Shown here piece by piece: positions 1 to 8,049 of a stretch of 64,000 nt of DNA. Source of the stretch: JBFGFX01 sp965232455 (GTDB lineage: Bacteria; Pseudomonadota; Gammaproteobacteria; Steroidobacterales; Woeseiaceae); assembly GCA_965232455.1 (NCBI GenBank), contig OZ246981.1:2666001-2730000 (forward strand), given 5' to 3'. The translations under genes and the position numbers were made by a program. Every line of letters starts with the position of its first letter. Within the stretch, counting starts at the first letter, position 1. A model generated the notes under the pieces. That model did no database searches. It worked only from the letters and a program-made list of their open reading frames with translations, and was not told the DNA's origin.

Positions 1-1245
1 ATCGTTGCACTTGACGACTCCCGCACGCTCGTAAACGCTGCGGATGTTCGAGTCGAGATAGGCGGGAAACGCTTCCTCACCGGGAATCTCCTCCATGCGT
101 CCCGAAATCTCGCGAATAGCCTGTGCCCAACGCGACGTCGAGTCGGCCAGCAACAGAACGTCATGACCCATCTGCCGGTAGTATTCTCCGATCGTTACGC
201 CGGTGTAAATCGACGCCTCGCGGGCGGAAACCGGCATCGATGAGGTGTTGCAAATGATGACGGTGCGATCCATCAACGAACCGCCGGTGTTCGGATCGCG
301 CAGCTGCGGAAACTCGGTAATGGTCTCCACGACCTCACCGGCGCGCTCACCGCAGGCGACGATGATCACGATATCGACGGCCGAATACTTGGAGATGAGG
401 TTCTGCAACACGGTCTTGCCGGCGCCGAACGGTCCAGGTATGCACGCCGTGCCGCCTCGCGCAATCGGGAAAAACGTGTCGATCAGCCGCTGTTGCGTGA
501 TCAACGGCTGATCGGGATACAAGCGCTCGCTCCTGCGCGCGCGCAGCAGCCGCTCGGGCAGAGGCACCCGCACCGGCCATTGCTGCGCCAGGCTGAGCTC
601 TCGTTCACGCCCATGACGGTCGCGAACGGCGGCAACCGGCATGTCGACGCTGACGTTGCCTTCCTGAACCCAGTCCAATTCGAGTTCGCCGGGTTCGTCG
701 AACGGCACCATGATTTTGTGGTCGTAACGCCCCTCCTTGACCGTGCCGATGACGTCGCCTGCAACGAGCCGCGCGCCGTGTTCGACCCCCGGTATGAACG
801 ACCACTGCTGCCGGGTGTCGAGCGCGTCTACCTGGGCGCCGCGAGGCAGGAAGAAGCCGTACTCGTTGGCCAGCTGTTCCAACGGGTTTTGCAGCCCGTC
901 GTAAACCTGACCGAGCAGTCCGGGACCCAGGGTCGCGGACAGCATCCGCCCCGTCTGCAACACGTCGTCGCCGATACAAACACCGCGGGTGTCCTCGAAA
1001 ACCTGCGCAACCGCAGTGCCGCGGTCGACGCGCAGAATCTCGGCCTTGAGTTGCTCCCGCTCCTGGCCCGCCTGCGGCCGCGGGCAGACGTAAACGACTT
1101 CGTTCTTGATCAGCGGCATCGTCTCGTCACCGTCGTTCAGCGACTCGATGACGACCAGGTCGTCCTGAACGGCAATGACCCGGGCGCTCGCCCGATTCGT
1201 CCGCGGTCCGCGCCGGATGCTGCCTTTTTCCGCCGACGTGCTCAT
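1..1245 (-). CDS. atpA: V/A-type ATPase catalytic subunit A (partial, C-terminus off the window)
   Basis: This is the nucleotide-hydrolysing subunit of a V/A-type rotary ATPase, acting in the cytoplasmic V1 head. The ATG at 1245 opens a frame that stays open to base 1, giving 415 residues of a protein that is usually near 590. The Walker A loop GPFGAGKT is at about residues 270-278. It is followed by the A-subunit signature around NTSSMPVSAREASIYTGVTI and the GEYYRQMG stretch. The non-homologous insert typical of A subunits lies before the P-loop. It starts 3 bases after the DUF2764 gene and is the last visible gene of the operon. In related bacterial operons A normally comes directly before B, whereas here B is the first gene. 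The assignment is secure; only the C-terminus is missing. Confidence 0.95.
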   Translation of the reverse strand, partial: MSTSAEKGSIRRGPRTNRASARVIAVQDDLVVIESLNDGDETMPLIKNEVVYVCPRPQAGQEREQLKAEILRVDRGTAVAQVFEDTRGVCIGDDVLQTGRMLSATLGPGLLGQVYDGLQNPLEQLANEYGFFLPRGAQVDALDTRQQWSFIPGVEHGARLVAGDVIGTVKEGRYDHKIMVPFDEPGELELDWVQEGNVSVDMPVAAVRDRHGRERELSLAQQWPVRVPLPERLLRARRSERLYPDQPLITQQRLIDTFFPIARGGTACIPGPFGAGKTVLQNLISKYSAVDIVIIVACGERAGEVVETITEFPQLRDPNTGGSLMDRTVIICNTSSMPVSAREASIYTGVTIGEYYRQMGHDVLLLADSTSRWAQAIREISGRMEEIPGEEAFPAYLDSNIRSVYERAGVVKCND

Positions 1246-1248
1246 CGA

Positions 1249-1929
1249 TCAGTGGTACAGGCGCCCGAACTCGCCAAGCCCCTCCTCCGCCAAACTCAGG
1301 ATACGATCTCTCGACGCGACTTCGTCGTAGTGCGTCCAGCGATCAATCAGGTCCCAGCGCAACACGTAGATCGCCACGGCCTCAAAATCGAAATAATGCC
1401 CCGCGCCCGCGCGCGACAGCTGACGCCACGCTCTGTCGAGAAACTGTCGCTCGAGGCCGAGCGCGTCGTCGTTGCGCATCAACTGCTCGGCGTCCGCCAC
1501 CCAGGGATACATATGCCCGAGTCCGAAGTCGGGCTCCGTCCAGTGGCGGCGGATGAAATCCGGCCAGCGGCCGAATCCCCACGGCCGTCGCGGGTCCGGC
1601 GGCGGCCGCCCCAGCTTGCGCATGCGCAACGCGGCGATCAGCGTGCGGGTTTCGAGCCGCGCCCGTACAACCTCGTTGAGCAGTGCGTTGTCGAGTTCGT
1701 CAATCAGCGCGTTGGCGCGACGCAGGAAATCGGCGTCCGTTTCGGCCAGCAGCAGCCGGCGCCACTGCAGCACGTCCTCGATCATTTGCAAGCTGCGGGC
1801 GTCATCCGGCCGCAACCAGGCAAGCCGTTTGTCGAGCTGAAAGCGGGACAAGGGTGTCTGGCGGGCCCCGAACAGCCTGCCGTGATACGGCAAACTCGTC
1901 ATCAGGGTTTCATAACGCGGCTCACCCAC
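1249..1929 (-). CDS. DUF2764 V-type ATPase-associated protein
   Basis: A 226-residue soluble protein lying between the E and A subunit genes, the place where DUF2764 proteins sit in chlamydial, spirochaetal and Bacteroidetes V-ATPase operons. Near the N-terminus is a YETLMTSLPYHG stretch, in line with the conserved Y.LxxSLP opening of that family. The rest is mostly charged helical sequence without membrane segments. The preferred start is the GTG at 1929. A GGAGGG site lies 8 bases upstream and the start overlaps the end of subunit E, which suggests translational coupling. The frame itself is open back to 1953. The function is not established; a role in assembling a rotor that lacks C, F and G subunits is a guess from its constant position. 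Confidence 0.8.
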   Translation of the reverse strand: MGEPRYETLMTSLPYHGRLFGARQTPLSRFQLDKRLAWLRPDDARSLQMIEDVLQWRRLLLAETDADFLRRANALIDELDNALLNEVVRARLETRTLIAALRMRKLGRPPPDPRRPWGFGRWPDFIRRHWTEPDFGLGHMYPWVADAEQLMRNDDALGLERQFLDRAWRQLSRAGAGHYFDFEAVAIYVLRWDLIDRWTHYDEVASRDRILSLAEEGLGEFGRLYH

Positions 1930-2620
1930 GAACGATTCCCTCCAACAACGCACGAAAGCGCGGTTGGAGATGCTCCAGGAGGAGGGAGGTCACGGCGTCC
2001 GTCGTCACCTCGACCTGGATCTCATCGGCGACCATTCGCGCGACGATGCCCTCGGTGTCGCTGTCGCTTATGCGCAGGGATACTCCCTCGCGCAGCATCG
2101 AGTCGGTGATTCCCAGCACCAGGTCCGTCATCTCGCCAGCCTGCAGCTCGGCCGGATTCCGGCGCAGCTCGTCCAGCTCCAGCGCCTGCCGCGGCAGCAG
2201 GAGCTCGACCGGCTCCGAGTCGGCAAGGACCTCACTTTGTTTGCCCGCAATCTCCAGGATCAGCCGCGCGAGAAACTCCTGGTCACTCAGCTTGTCCGCG
2301 ACGAGGCGGCGGACCTCGCCTGCAAAACGGTGAGAAAGGCGTTCGCGCAACGACAACAGCATGTCACGAGCAGCAACCTGCAGCGCATCGTCCGCCGACG
2401 TTTTCAACGCCTGCGATTCTCTGCGCGCCTTTGCGATCAGGTTGTCCGCCTCGTCCTGCGCCTGTGACACGAGCCAGCGGGCGCGCGCCTCGGCATCCGC
2501 AACGATCCGCTCCGCCTCTTTCCGTCCCGCCTTGACGCCTTCCTCGCGCAGGCGGTCGATCAACTCTTCCACACCGTAGGAGATCGCCTCATCGCCCCGC
2601 CGCTCGTCTTTTACGTTCAT
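1922..2620 (-). CDS. atpE: V/A-type ATPase peripheral stalk subunit E
   Basis: This subunit forms the peripheral stalk linking the V1 head to the membrane stator. The protein has about 232 residues. Residues 10-90 are a long charged helix rich in Glu, Arg and Ala (EGVKAGRKEAERIVADAEA) typical of E/H stalk coiled coils. A globular C-terminal domain follows, as in E subunits. The ATG at 2620 is preferred over the GTG at 2635 because GGAGAG lies 8 bases before it. The gene starts 21 bases after atpK and overlaps the DUF2764 start. In the usual bacterial arrangement E opens the operon; here it is fifth. The fold assignment rests on coiled-coil character, length and context. Confidence 0.85.
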   Translation of the reverse strand: MNVKDERRGDEAISYGVEELIDRLREEGVKAGRKEAERIVADAEARARWLVSQAQDEADNLIAKARRESQALKTSADDALQVAARDMLLSLRERLSHRFAGEVRRLVADKLSDQEFLARLILEIAGKQSEVLADSEPVELLLPRQALELDELRRNPAELQAGEMTDLVLGITDSMLREGVSLRISDSDTEGIVARMVADEIQVEVTTDAVTSLLLEHLQPRFRALLEGIVRG

Positions 2621-2641
2621 GTCACGTCTCTCCACGCAGGC

Positions 2642-3091
2642 TCAAGCGGGTTGAATGCCCGCGCTCAGCACCAGAGCAAAGATGAAGGCAAATACCGCGA
2701 AGCCTTCGACGATAGCCGCCGGCGCGAGCGCCAATCCGAATATCTCCGGTTTCGCCTTTGCCGCGTGGATCGCCGAGGCGCAACATTGGCCCTGGCGCGC
2801 GGCGCTCCACAACAGCGCCAGACCGGACAGGACGCCGATACCAAAGGCGCCGGCGGCGGTATCGACGGTCATCGGCTGGTTCAGCGTAAACATGACGACG
2901 ATGCCGTAAATGATCTGCGAAGACGGCATGGCCGAGATACCGACATAACGCCCGTATCCACTCTCGGTATCGAGCATGGCGCCGATCGCCGCCTGGCCCG
3001 CCGTTGCGCAACCGATGATGCTGCCTATGGCGCCCAGCGCAACCGGCGCATAAACGCCGGCCCAGCCCAGCGCGATGATCAGGTTGTTCAT
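2642..3091 (-). CDS. atpK: V/A-type ATPase membrane rotor subunit K (proteolipid)
   Basis: The 149-residue proteolipid of the membrane c/K ring, with four hydrophobic helices forming two hairpins. The ion-carrying carboxylate is E129 in the last helix (APAAIVEGFAVF); the matching position of the first hairpin holds Q59 (SSQIIYG). S58, Q59, Q100 (ARQGQ) and E129 line up by eye with T64, Q65, Q110 and E139, the sodium ligands of Enterococcus hirae NtpK. That makes Na+ coupling plausible but unproven. The start overlaps the atpI stop as ATGA. An overlapping alternative frame from 3098 is a shadow. Identity as subunit K is firm; ion choice is inference. Confidence 0.93.
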   Translation of the reverse strand: MNNLIIALGWAGVYAPVALGAIGSIIGCATAGQAAIGAMLDTESGYGRYVGISAMPSSQIIYGIVVMFTLNQPMTVDTAAGAFGIGVLSGLALLWSAARQGQCCASAIHAAKAKPEIFGLALAPAAIVEGFAVFAFIFALVLSAGIQPA

Positions 3092-4896
3092 AGTTCAATT
3101 TCCTTCTTGCGAAACGGCCGGAAGGGATGACCCTCCTCCTCCATTCCCCAGTTGAAGAACTCGATGAAGTTGAGCCGCAGGCCGTGCACCACGCCGCTGA
3201 TGACCGCCAGCGCCAGGTTGAGTCCGTGTCCCAACAGGAGAATCAACAGCTTGAGCAACAGACCCGCGCCCGGCGCGGCCGCCGCCGCGTCATTGGCGAT
3301 CTGATTGAAGGTGATTGCCAGCGATGCGCTGGCAAGACCGAGCGCAAACAGCCGCAAATAACTCAGGACGTCACCGAAGACCTTCGTGGCGTTCGTCAGC
3401 GACATCAACCCGCCCAGCAGGCGCAATGCGGCGTCCCGCGGCGTTCGCACCTCCCGTTTGCTGCCGAAACACAACACGGCGACTGCGCCTGCAATCATCA
3501 ACCCGATGGAGAGGGCTCCGACAATCGTAATACCTTCCTGGCCCGAGCCGAACAGCCATAGCGCGAGACTGCCCGCGATGACCGTATTCCAGGCGATCGG
3601 AATCGCGCGATCCCGCCACTCGCGATGATTGAAGGCGCGCATCGTGTTCGCGAGCGTGACGTGGACGGCGCCGATGATAATCGACAACCGGATCATGACG
3701 TCGAAATCGTCGAGATCGAGTACGTGCAGCCAGCCGAGTAACGAATCGTCGCGTGGGGTGACGCCGAAGTAGCTCCCGGCCAGCGCGCCGTACGCCACCG
3801 ACAGGGCGACGATCATTGCCATCATGTCGCGCATGCGCCGGCCCAAATCACTTTTCCCCATGCGGCGCCAGAAAACGCCGAGCGCGGCGCCGAGCACGAG
3901 CCCGTATCCCGCGTCGCCCAGAATCATTGCGAAAAACAGTGCGAACGAGACCAAAACGACCTGCGAGGGATCCCACGCGGCATAAGCCGGCGTTTGGTAA
4001 AACGACACGAGATCGGCGCCGCCGGCGACCCGGTCGGGGTTGTCGAGCAGGGTCGGCGGTTTGTCGCCGGGCCTCGGGTCGTCCACCAACAGCCCGAGCC
4101 CGTGTTGTAGCGCGTACCGTTCCAGCGCGTCCAGGCGCTCCGCGGGTGTCCATCCCTGCAGCGCGAACATTTCCGCATTGTCGAGCGTCAGTTCACAAGC
4201 GTGTTTGAGCGCCGCCGCGTCCTCGGCACGCGCGATATTGTTTTCCAGAAGGTATATCCAGCGCGTCAGGCTATCGCGCTCGGCGCGCAGGGAGTCGAGA
4301 TCGATACGCGTCGCCTCGAACTGCTTGCGCAACGTCTCCAGGCTCTCGGAACCCGTGTGTACACGGGGCACCGGCAGCAGCCCCGCCGGCGGTTCCGTCG
4401 GCGATATCACCAGCACGTACGCGGAAAGGTTGTCCTGGTGCACTATCTCCCAGGGCAAATCGAGTTCGGCGAGCGCGCCTTTTTTCCCGAGCGGCAGGAT
4501 GTAGAACCAGAGCAGATAGCCGCCGACGTCGTCTATTTCCGGGTACTCGAAATCGCCCCAGGGTTCGCGGTCCTTGATACGTCGCGCCAGCATGTCGTGC
4601 CGGTCGACCGCTTCGCGGACACGCTGCCGGTTATCGAGCACCTCCTGCACGACGGCGTCAACGTCGAAATTCTCGTCTTCCAGCACCTGATGGCGCCGCC
4701 GCCCGGACGCGCGCAGATACTTCAGCGCCTGCAGGCAGTCTTCCGGGCGTTCGGTCGCGCCGTATTCGGGCGGGTCATGGCGCGGCCCCAGCGGCACCAG
4801 ATGCAGGCAGCCGATTCTTTGCAGCGCCCCCAGAACCACGGTTTTCTCCGCGGCCAGACCGACCACGGTCACCTTCTTCAGCGCAACGATACTCAT
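3088..4896 (-). CDS. atpI: V/A-type ATPase membrane stator subunit I
   Basis: A 602-residue protein equal to eukaryotic subunit a, which forms the ion half-channels next to the K ring. Residues 1-305 are soluble, with coiled-coil segments around 180-215 that would contact the peripheral stalk. The C-terminal half carries about seven membrane helices, beginning at FALFFAMILGDAGYG (about residue 315), the conserved GDxGYG start of the channel domain. A later helix contains DVLSYLRLFALGLA, matching the channel helix with its essential arginine. The ATG at 4896 overlaps the atpD stop (ATGA) and the end overlaps atpK, so the D-I-K genes are tightly coupled. Length is usual for bacterial I subunits. 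Confidence 0.94.
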   Translation of the reverse strand: MSIVALKKVTVVGLAAEKTVVLGALQRIGCLHLVPLGPRHDPPEYGATERPEDCLQALKYLRASGRRRHQVLEDENFDVDAVVQEVLDNRQRVREAVDRHDMLARRIKDREPWGDFEYPEIDDVGGYLLWFYILPLGKKGALAELDLPWEIVHQDNLSAYVLVISPTEPPAGLLPVPRVHTGSESLETLRKQFEATRIDLDSLRAERDSLTRWIYLLENNIARAEDAAALKHACELTLDNAEMFALQGWTPAERLDALERYALQHGLGLLVDDPRPGDKPPTLLDNPDRVAGGADLVSFYQTPAYAAWDPSQVVLVSFALFFAMILGDAGYGLVLGAALGVFWRRMGKSDLGRRMRDMMAMIVALSVAYGALAGSYFGVTPRDDSLLGWLHVLDLDDFDVMIRLSIIIGAVHVTLANTMRAFNHREWRDRAIPIAWNTVIAGSLALWLFGSGQEGITIVGALSIGLMIAGAVAVLCFGSKREVRTPRDAALRLLGGLMSLTNATKVFGDVLSYLRLFALGLASASLAITFNQIANDAAAAAPGAGLLLKLLILLLGHGLNLALAVISGVVHGLRLNFIEFFNWGMEEEGHPFRPFRKKEIEL

Positions 4897-5489
4897 CGCG
4901 ACTGCCGTTTGCGTTTGGATATTTTGGCGTTGACGACACCCGCCTTCTCGGCATCCGCCAACTTTATGCGAATCCTTCGGATGTTGTCGCGTGTCCGCGG
5001 TATCAACACCTTGTCGAACAAGTTGACCCGCTGTGTGATTTTGTTGACCGCCGTCGCCAGGGTCGCAGCCCGACGTTCGAGCACCTGCGCTTCGACTCTA
5101 AGGCGCAGCAAGCGCTGGAGCGTGTCGACAAGCGAATCGACCCAGTGCGGCCTGGTCAGGAACGAGTAGTCCGCCGGCGCTAGCTCGATTTCCGCCAGCC
5201 GGGGCAGCCGAAGGCCAACGACGTTTTCATGAGCCAGCCGCACGCGCTTCACGGCGACGATACCGCTGAGACTCAGGCGAGCGTCCGCGGCCATGGGCAG
5301 GTCCCTCCCTGACGCCCGTTCGATACCTTCGATCCGCGCGTACACGTCGTCCAGCGCACGACGCGCCTTGTTGCGCTCTGCAATGAGCTGCCTGCGCTTC
5401 AGATCCAGCGACGGCAGAAACTTCTCGTAGGTGCCGAGCTGCCGGGACTCGCGCGTGAGCGAGGTTTTATTCAGCGCCAGCTGCGGCAA
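4893..5489 (-). CDS. atpD: V/A-type ATPase central shaft subunit D
   Basis: The central rotor shaft, about 198 residues and largely coiled coil. The N-terminus LALNKTSLTRESRQL and the following KFLPSLDLKRRQLI stretch are the conserved start of D subunits, and the C-terminal helix ends in basic KRKRQSR. The proposed start is the TTG at 5489. It gives an N-terminus of MPQLALNKTSL, fits the family length, and has GAGGTG 6-7 bases upstream inside the end of atpB. The frame is open to a TTG at 5513, which would add eight unlikely residues. The gene overlaps atpB by about 23 bases and the atpI start by 4. A TTG start in a 23-base overlap suggests dependence on translation of atpB. Confidence 0.92.
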   Translation of the reverse strand: MPQLALNKTSLTRESRQLGTYEKFLPSLDLKRRQLIAERNKARRALDDVYARIEGIERASGRDLPMAADARLSLSGIVAVKRVRLAHENVVGLRLPRLAEIELAPADYSFLTRPHWVDSLVDTLQRLLRLRVEAQVLERRAATLATAVNKITQRVNLFDKVLIPRTRDNIRRIRIKLADAEKAGVVNAKISKRKRQSR

Positions 5490-6837
5490 GACCGCCCACC
5501 TCGTCTCTCGCAACGTCCCTAGGGAAGTATGTGTCGATCAGCTCCTGTTTCATGATCAATTCCCGCTCGTCGAAACACTGCGCGAGCGTCCGCCAACACA
5601 GGTCCAGCGCTTCTTCGAGCGGCATGGACACGTTGATGTCCGCAAATCGCTGCCGGAAGAGTTCGCCGAAGTGAAGCAGCTTGTGGTCGAAGGGCGATAA
5701 ATCGAACGCCATTGCCTGCTTTTGTTTTGCGTCACGCGCATCCGAATAAAACCGGATCATCGTGTTCATGATCTGCGCGTGGTCCTCGCGTGTGACGCGA
5801 CCGATCACGTGCTGTTTGAGTCGGGACAGCGAGCCGAACGGGTCGATCATGCCGTCGTGCAAATAGAACTGACCCTCGGTGATGTAACCGGTATTGTCGG
5901 GAACCGGATGTGTGACGTCGTCGCCGGGCATCGTCGTCACGGTCAGAATCGTGACTGACCCCGCGCCCTCGAAGTTGCAGGCTTTTTCGTAGCGCCGCGC
6001 CAGCTGCGAATAGAGATCGCCGATGTAACCGCGGTTGGACGGCACGTGCTCCATCGAAATGCCGACTTCTTTCAGGGCGTCGGCGAACGCGGTCATGTCC
6101 GTCATCAGCACCAGCACGCGCTTGCCTTCACTTGCCGCCAGCTTCTCCGCCACCGCCAGAGCCATGTCGGGCACGAGCAGACGTTCTACAACCGGGTCCG
6201 CCGCCAGATTGACGAACATGACGGTTCTGGAAAACACGCCGGCGTTCTCGAACGCGGTGCGGAAAAAGTGGAAGTCGTCGAAGATGAGCCCGATCCCGCC
6301 GAAGATCACGACGTCGGCGTCGGCCTGAATGCCGATGCGCGCCAGAAACGGGTTGAAGGGCTCGCCGGCAATCGAAAATATCGGGATCTTCTGACTTTCG
6401 ACGAGACAGTTGAAAACGTCGATCATCGGCACGTCGGTACGAATCATCTCGGAGGCGACGATACGACGCATGGGATTGACCGACGGGCCGCCGACGTCGA
6501 TTTTCGGCTCATCGCCGAGATCGGGGCCGCCGTCCACGGGCTCTCCGGAGCCGCGGAAAACCCGGCCCATGATGTTCGCGGAGTAAACCGCCTGAACGGG
6601 ATGTCCCAGAAAGCGCACCGAGGCGTCGGTGCCCAGGCCCTTGGTACCCGAAAAAACCTGTAGCGAAGCGGATTCACGATCCAGATTGATGATCTGCGCC
6701 ATGGAACGACGGCCGTCCGCACTTTCCACCAGCGCGATGTCGCCAAAGCGCGCCGGCGAGGATTCAGGCACGCGGACTTTGATGACGTCACCGACGATCT
6801 CGAGGATTTTCGAGTAGCGCAGGAGCGATTGAGCCAT
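5467..6837 (-). CDS. atpB: V/A-type ATPase regulatory subunit B
   Basis: The non-catalytic nucleotide-binding subunit alternating with A in the V1 head; 456 residues. It shows the family order: N-terminal beta-barrel, a central domain with SIAGEPFNPFLARIGIQA where a Walker A loop would be (no GKT, as expected for B), then the DDVTHPVPDNTGYITEGQ segment typical of B subunits, and a helical C-terminus. ATG 6837 is preceded by AGAGGTG six bases upstream. It is the first gene of the operon; no gene is seen between it and the divergent cyclophilin. This B-first order is unusual, because A normally precedes B directly. Confidence 0.95.
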   Translation of the reverse strand: MAQSLLRYSKILEIVGDVIKVRVPESSPARFGDIALVESADGRRSMAQIINLDRESASLQVFSGTKGLGTDASVRFLGHPVQAVYSANIMGRVFRGSGEPVDGGPDLGDEPKIDVGGPSVNPMRRIVASEMIRTDVPMIDVFNCLVESQKIPIFSIAGEPFNPFLARIGIQADADVVIFGGIGLIFDDFHFFRTAFENAGVFSRTVMFVNLAADPVVERLLVPDMALAVAEKLAASEGKRVLVLMTDMTAFADALKEVGISMEHVPSNRGYIGDLYSQLARRYEKACNFEGAGSVTILTVTTMPGDDVTHPVPDNTGYITEGQFYLHDGMIDPFGSLSRLKQHVIGRVTREDHAQIMNTMIRFYSDARDAKQKQAMAFDLSPFDHKLLHFGELFRQRFADINVSMPLEEALDLCWRTLAQCFDERELIMKQELIDTYFPRDVARDEVGGLAAAGAE

Positions 6838-6912
6838 GAATTCACCTCTTGCCGAGCCATATTCTTATTACTACGAACGCGGCGCGGCCACAGCAGGCAG
6901 CAGACCCGACAA

Positions 6913-6941
6913 CTTATAGAACAGCGGTAAGCGTTTTGTAA
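6913..6941 (-). promoter_or_regulatory. Candidate sigma-70 promoter of the V-ATPase operon
   Basis: On the minus strand TTACAA (6941-6936) and TATAAG (6918-6913) are separated by exactly 17 bases, with transcription expected near 6906, about 70 bases before atpB. The -10 matches 5 of 6 consensus bases and the -35 matches only 3 of 6. It is the best pair seen in the 272-base divergent gap and would make B the first gene transcribed. Called by eye. Confidence 0.4.
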
Positions 6942-7109
6942 TACGCGCACCTACCTACATGGCGGCGATTCCAGTCGGCGGAAATCCGAACACATTTTCT
7001 ATACAAAACTCTGCCGCGCCATCGATGTCATGGCTTGTTTGGATGTGTATGATGCGCCCGCTTATCGAATCCAGACATTCACGGACGAAAACGAGTTGAG
7101 ATTAAACGA

Positions 7110-7910
7110 ATGAACCCAGTAAACCTGCGACAGACGCTTTGCTTGAGCATCGTATTGGCCGTCACGGCTTTCTCCCCCAAACCCGCTAACGCCACGATCG
7201 TCGAATTTCAGACGGTGCTGGGCAGTTTTCAGGTAAACCTCTACGACAATGCCACACCGGCCACGGTCGCCAATTTCCTCAACTACGTAAACAACGGCGC
7301 TTACACCGACTCGGTCTACCACCGGTCCGTTCCCGGATTTGTCGTACAGGGCGGCGGTTTTACTTACGATCAGTCGCTGCCCCTGGACGCTATTCCGACA
7401 AATGCACCGGTCACCAACGAACCGGAATTCTCGAACGTGCGCGGCACCATCGCCATGGCCAAGCTGGCGAACTCGCCCAACAGCGCAACCAGCCAGTGGT
7501 TTTTCAACCTCGTCGACAACAGCGGCGACCTCGATGGATCCAACGGCGGTTTTACGGTGTTCGGCGAAGTCGTCGGCGACGGCATGGACATTCTCGACGC
7601 GATCGCGGCGTTGCCCCGATACAATTTCGGCGGCGCGGCGAACGAGCTGCCGCTCAGGGATTACACGGCGGCCGATTTCAACAACAACGTTCCGATCGAC
7701 GGTGAAAACCTGGTGATAGTTTCGGCGGTCATCGTGACGGACACGACCGTCGACAGCGCCGCGGGACTCAACCCGCCGCCCAACACGACCGCCAACCCTC
7801 CCGGCGGCGGCGGTGGTGGCGGCGGTGGTGGCGGCGGCGGCAGCATCGGCGTCATTGGCCTTATTGCCTTGCTGGCAGCCTGCCGGCGGCGCACCGTCCA
7901 CAACCGATAG
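7110..7910 (+). CDS. Exported cyclophilin-type peptidyl-prolyl isomerase with GlyGly-CTERM-like tail
   Basis: A proline isomerase of the cyclophilin family, 266 residues. An N-terminal signal peptide probably ends at ANA-T near residue 29. The cyclophilin fold follows from TIVEFQTVLG, with VYHRSVPGFVVQGGGF and NSATSQWFFNLVD carrying the active-site pattern, and FTVFGEVVGDGMDIL. After the domain comes a linker, then a run of 14 glycines at about residues 231-244, SIGVIGLIALLAAC as a hydrophobic segment and RRR near the end. This Gly-rich, membrane, Arg-cluster layout is that of GlyGly-CTERM sorting signals, which rhombosortase removes during surface or type II-linked export. No rhombosortase gene is in the window. 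The isomerase call is firm; the sorting call is strong pattern matching. Confidence 0.9.
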   Translation: MNPVNLRQTLCLSIVLAVTAFSPKPANATIVEFQTVLGSFQVNLYDNATPATVANFLNYVNNGAYTDSVYHRSVPGFVVQGGGFTYDQSLPLDAIPTNAPVTNEPEFSNVRGTIAMAKLANSPNSATSQWFFNLVDNSGDLDGSNGGFTVFGEVVGDGMDILDAIAALPRYNFGGAANELPLRDYTAADFNNNVPIDGENLVIVSAVIVTDTTVDSAAGLNPPPNTTANPPGGGGGGGGGGGGGSIGVIGLIALLAACRRRTVHNR

Positions 7911-7936
7911 CGCCGCCGAGCGTATCCGGAGTCCGC

Positions 7937-7965
7937 TGTAGGAGCCCGTCCCGACAGGCGACCGG
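7937..7965 (+). repeat. REP-like repeat, copy 1
   Basis: This site begins TGTAGGAGCCCGTCCCGACA and continues GGCGACCGG, 27 bases after the cyclophilin stop. It is a diverged copy of the sequence at 40059-40086 (and inverted at 40373-40400), and resembles that at 48329-48354. Its inner part, CCCGTCCCGACAGGCG, keeps only part of the inverted repeat seen in the other copies. All four copies lie outside or at the very edge of genes. Confidence 0.6.
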
Positions 7966-8049
7966 ATTGGAACCGCATGCGGCATCCATGGCAAAGAATG
8001 GCGGTGGATCGTAAGATGGGACGCGGTTGACTGGAGCGGTACACGAGCC

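Noticed and set aside
493..2109. Long plus-strand frame of 538 codons across the V-ATPase genes
   Set aside because: It is antisense to atpA, DUF2764 and atpE and has no protein-like motifs.
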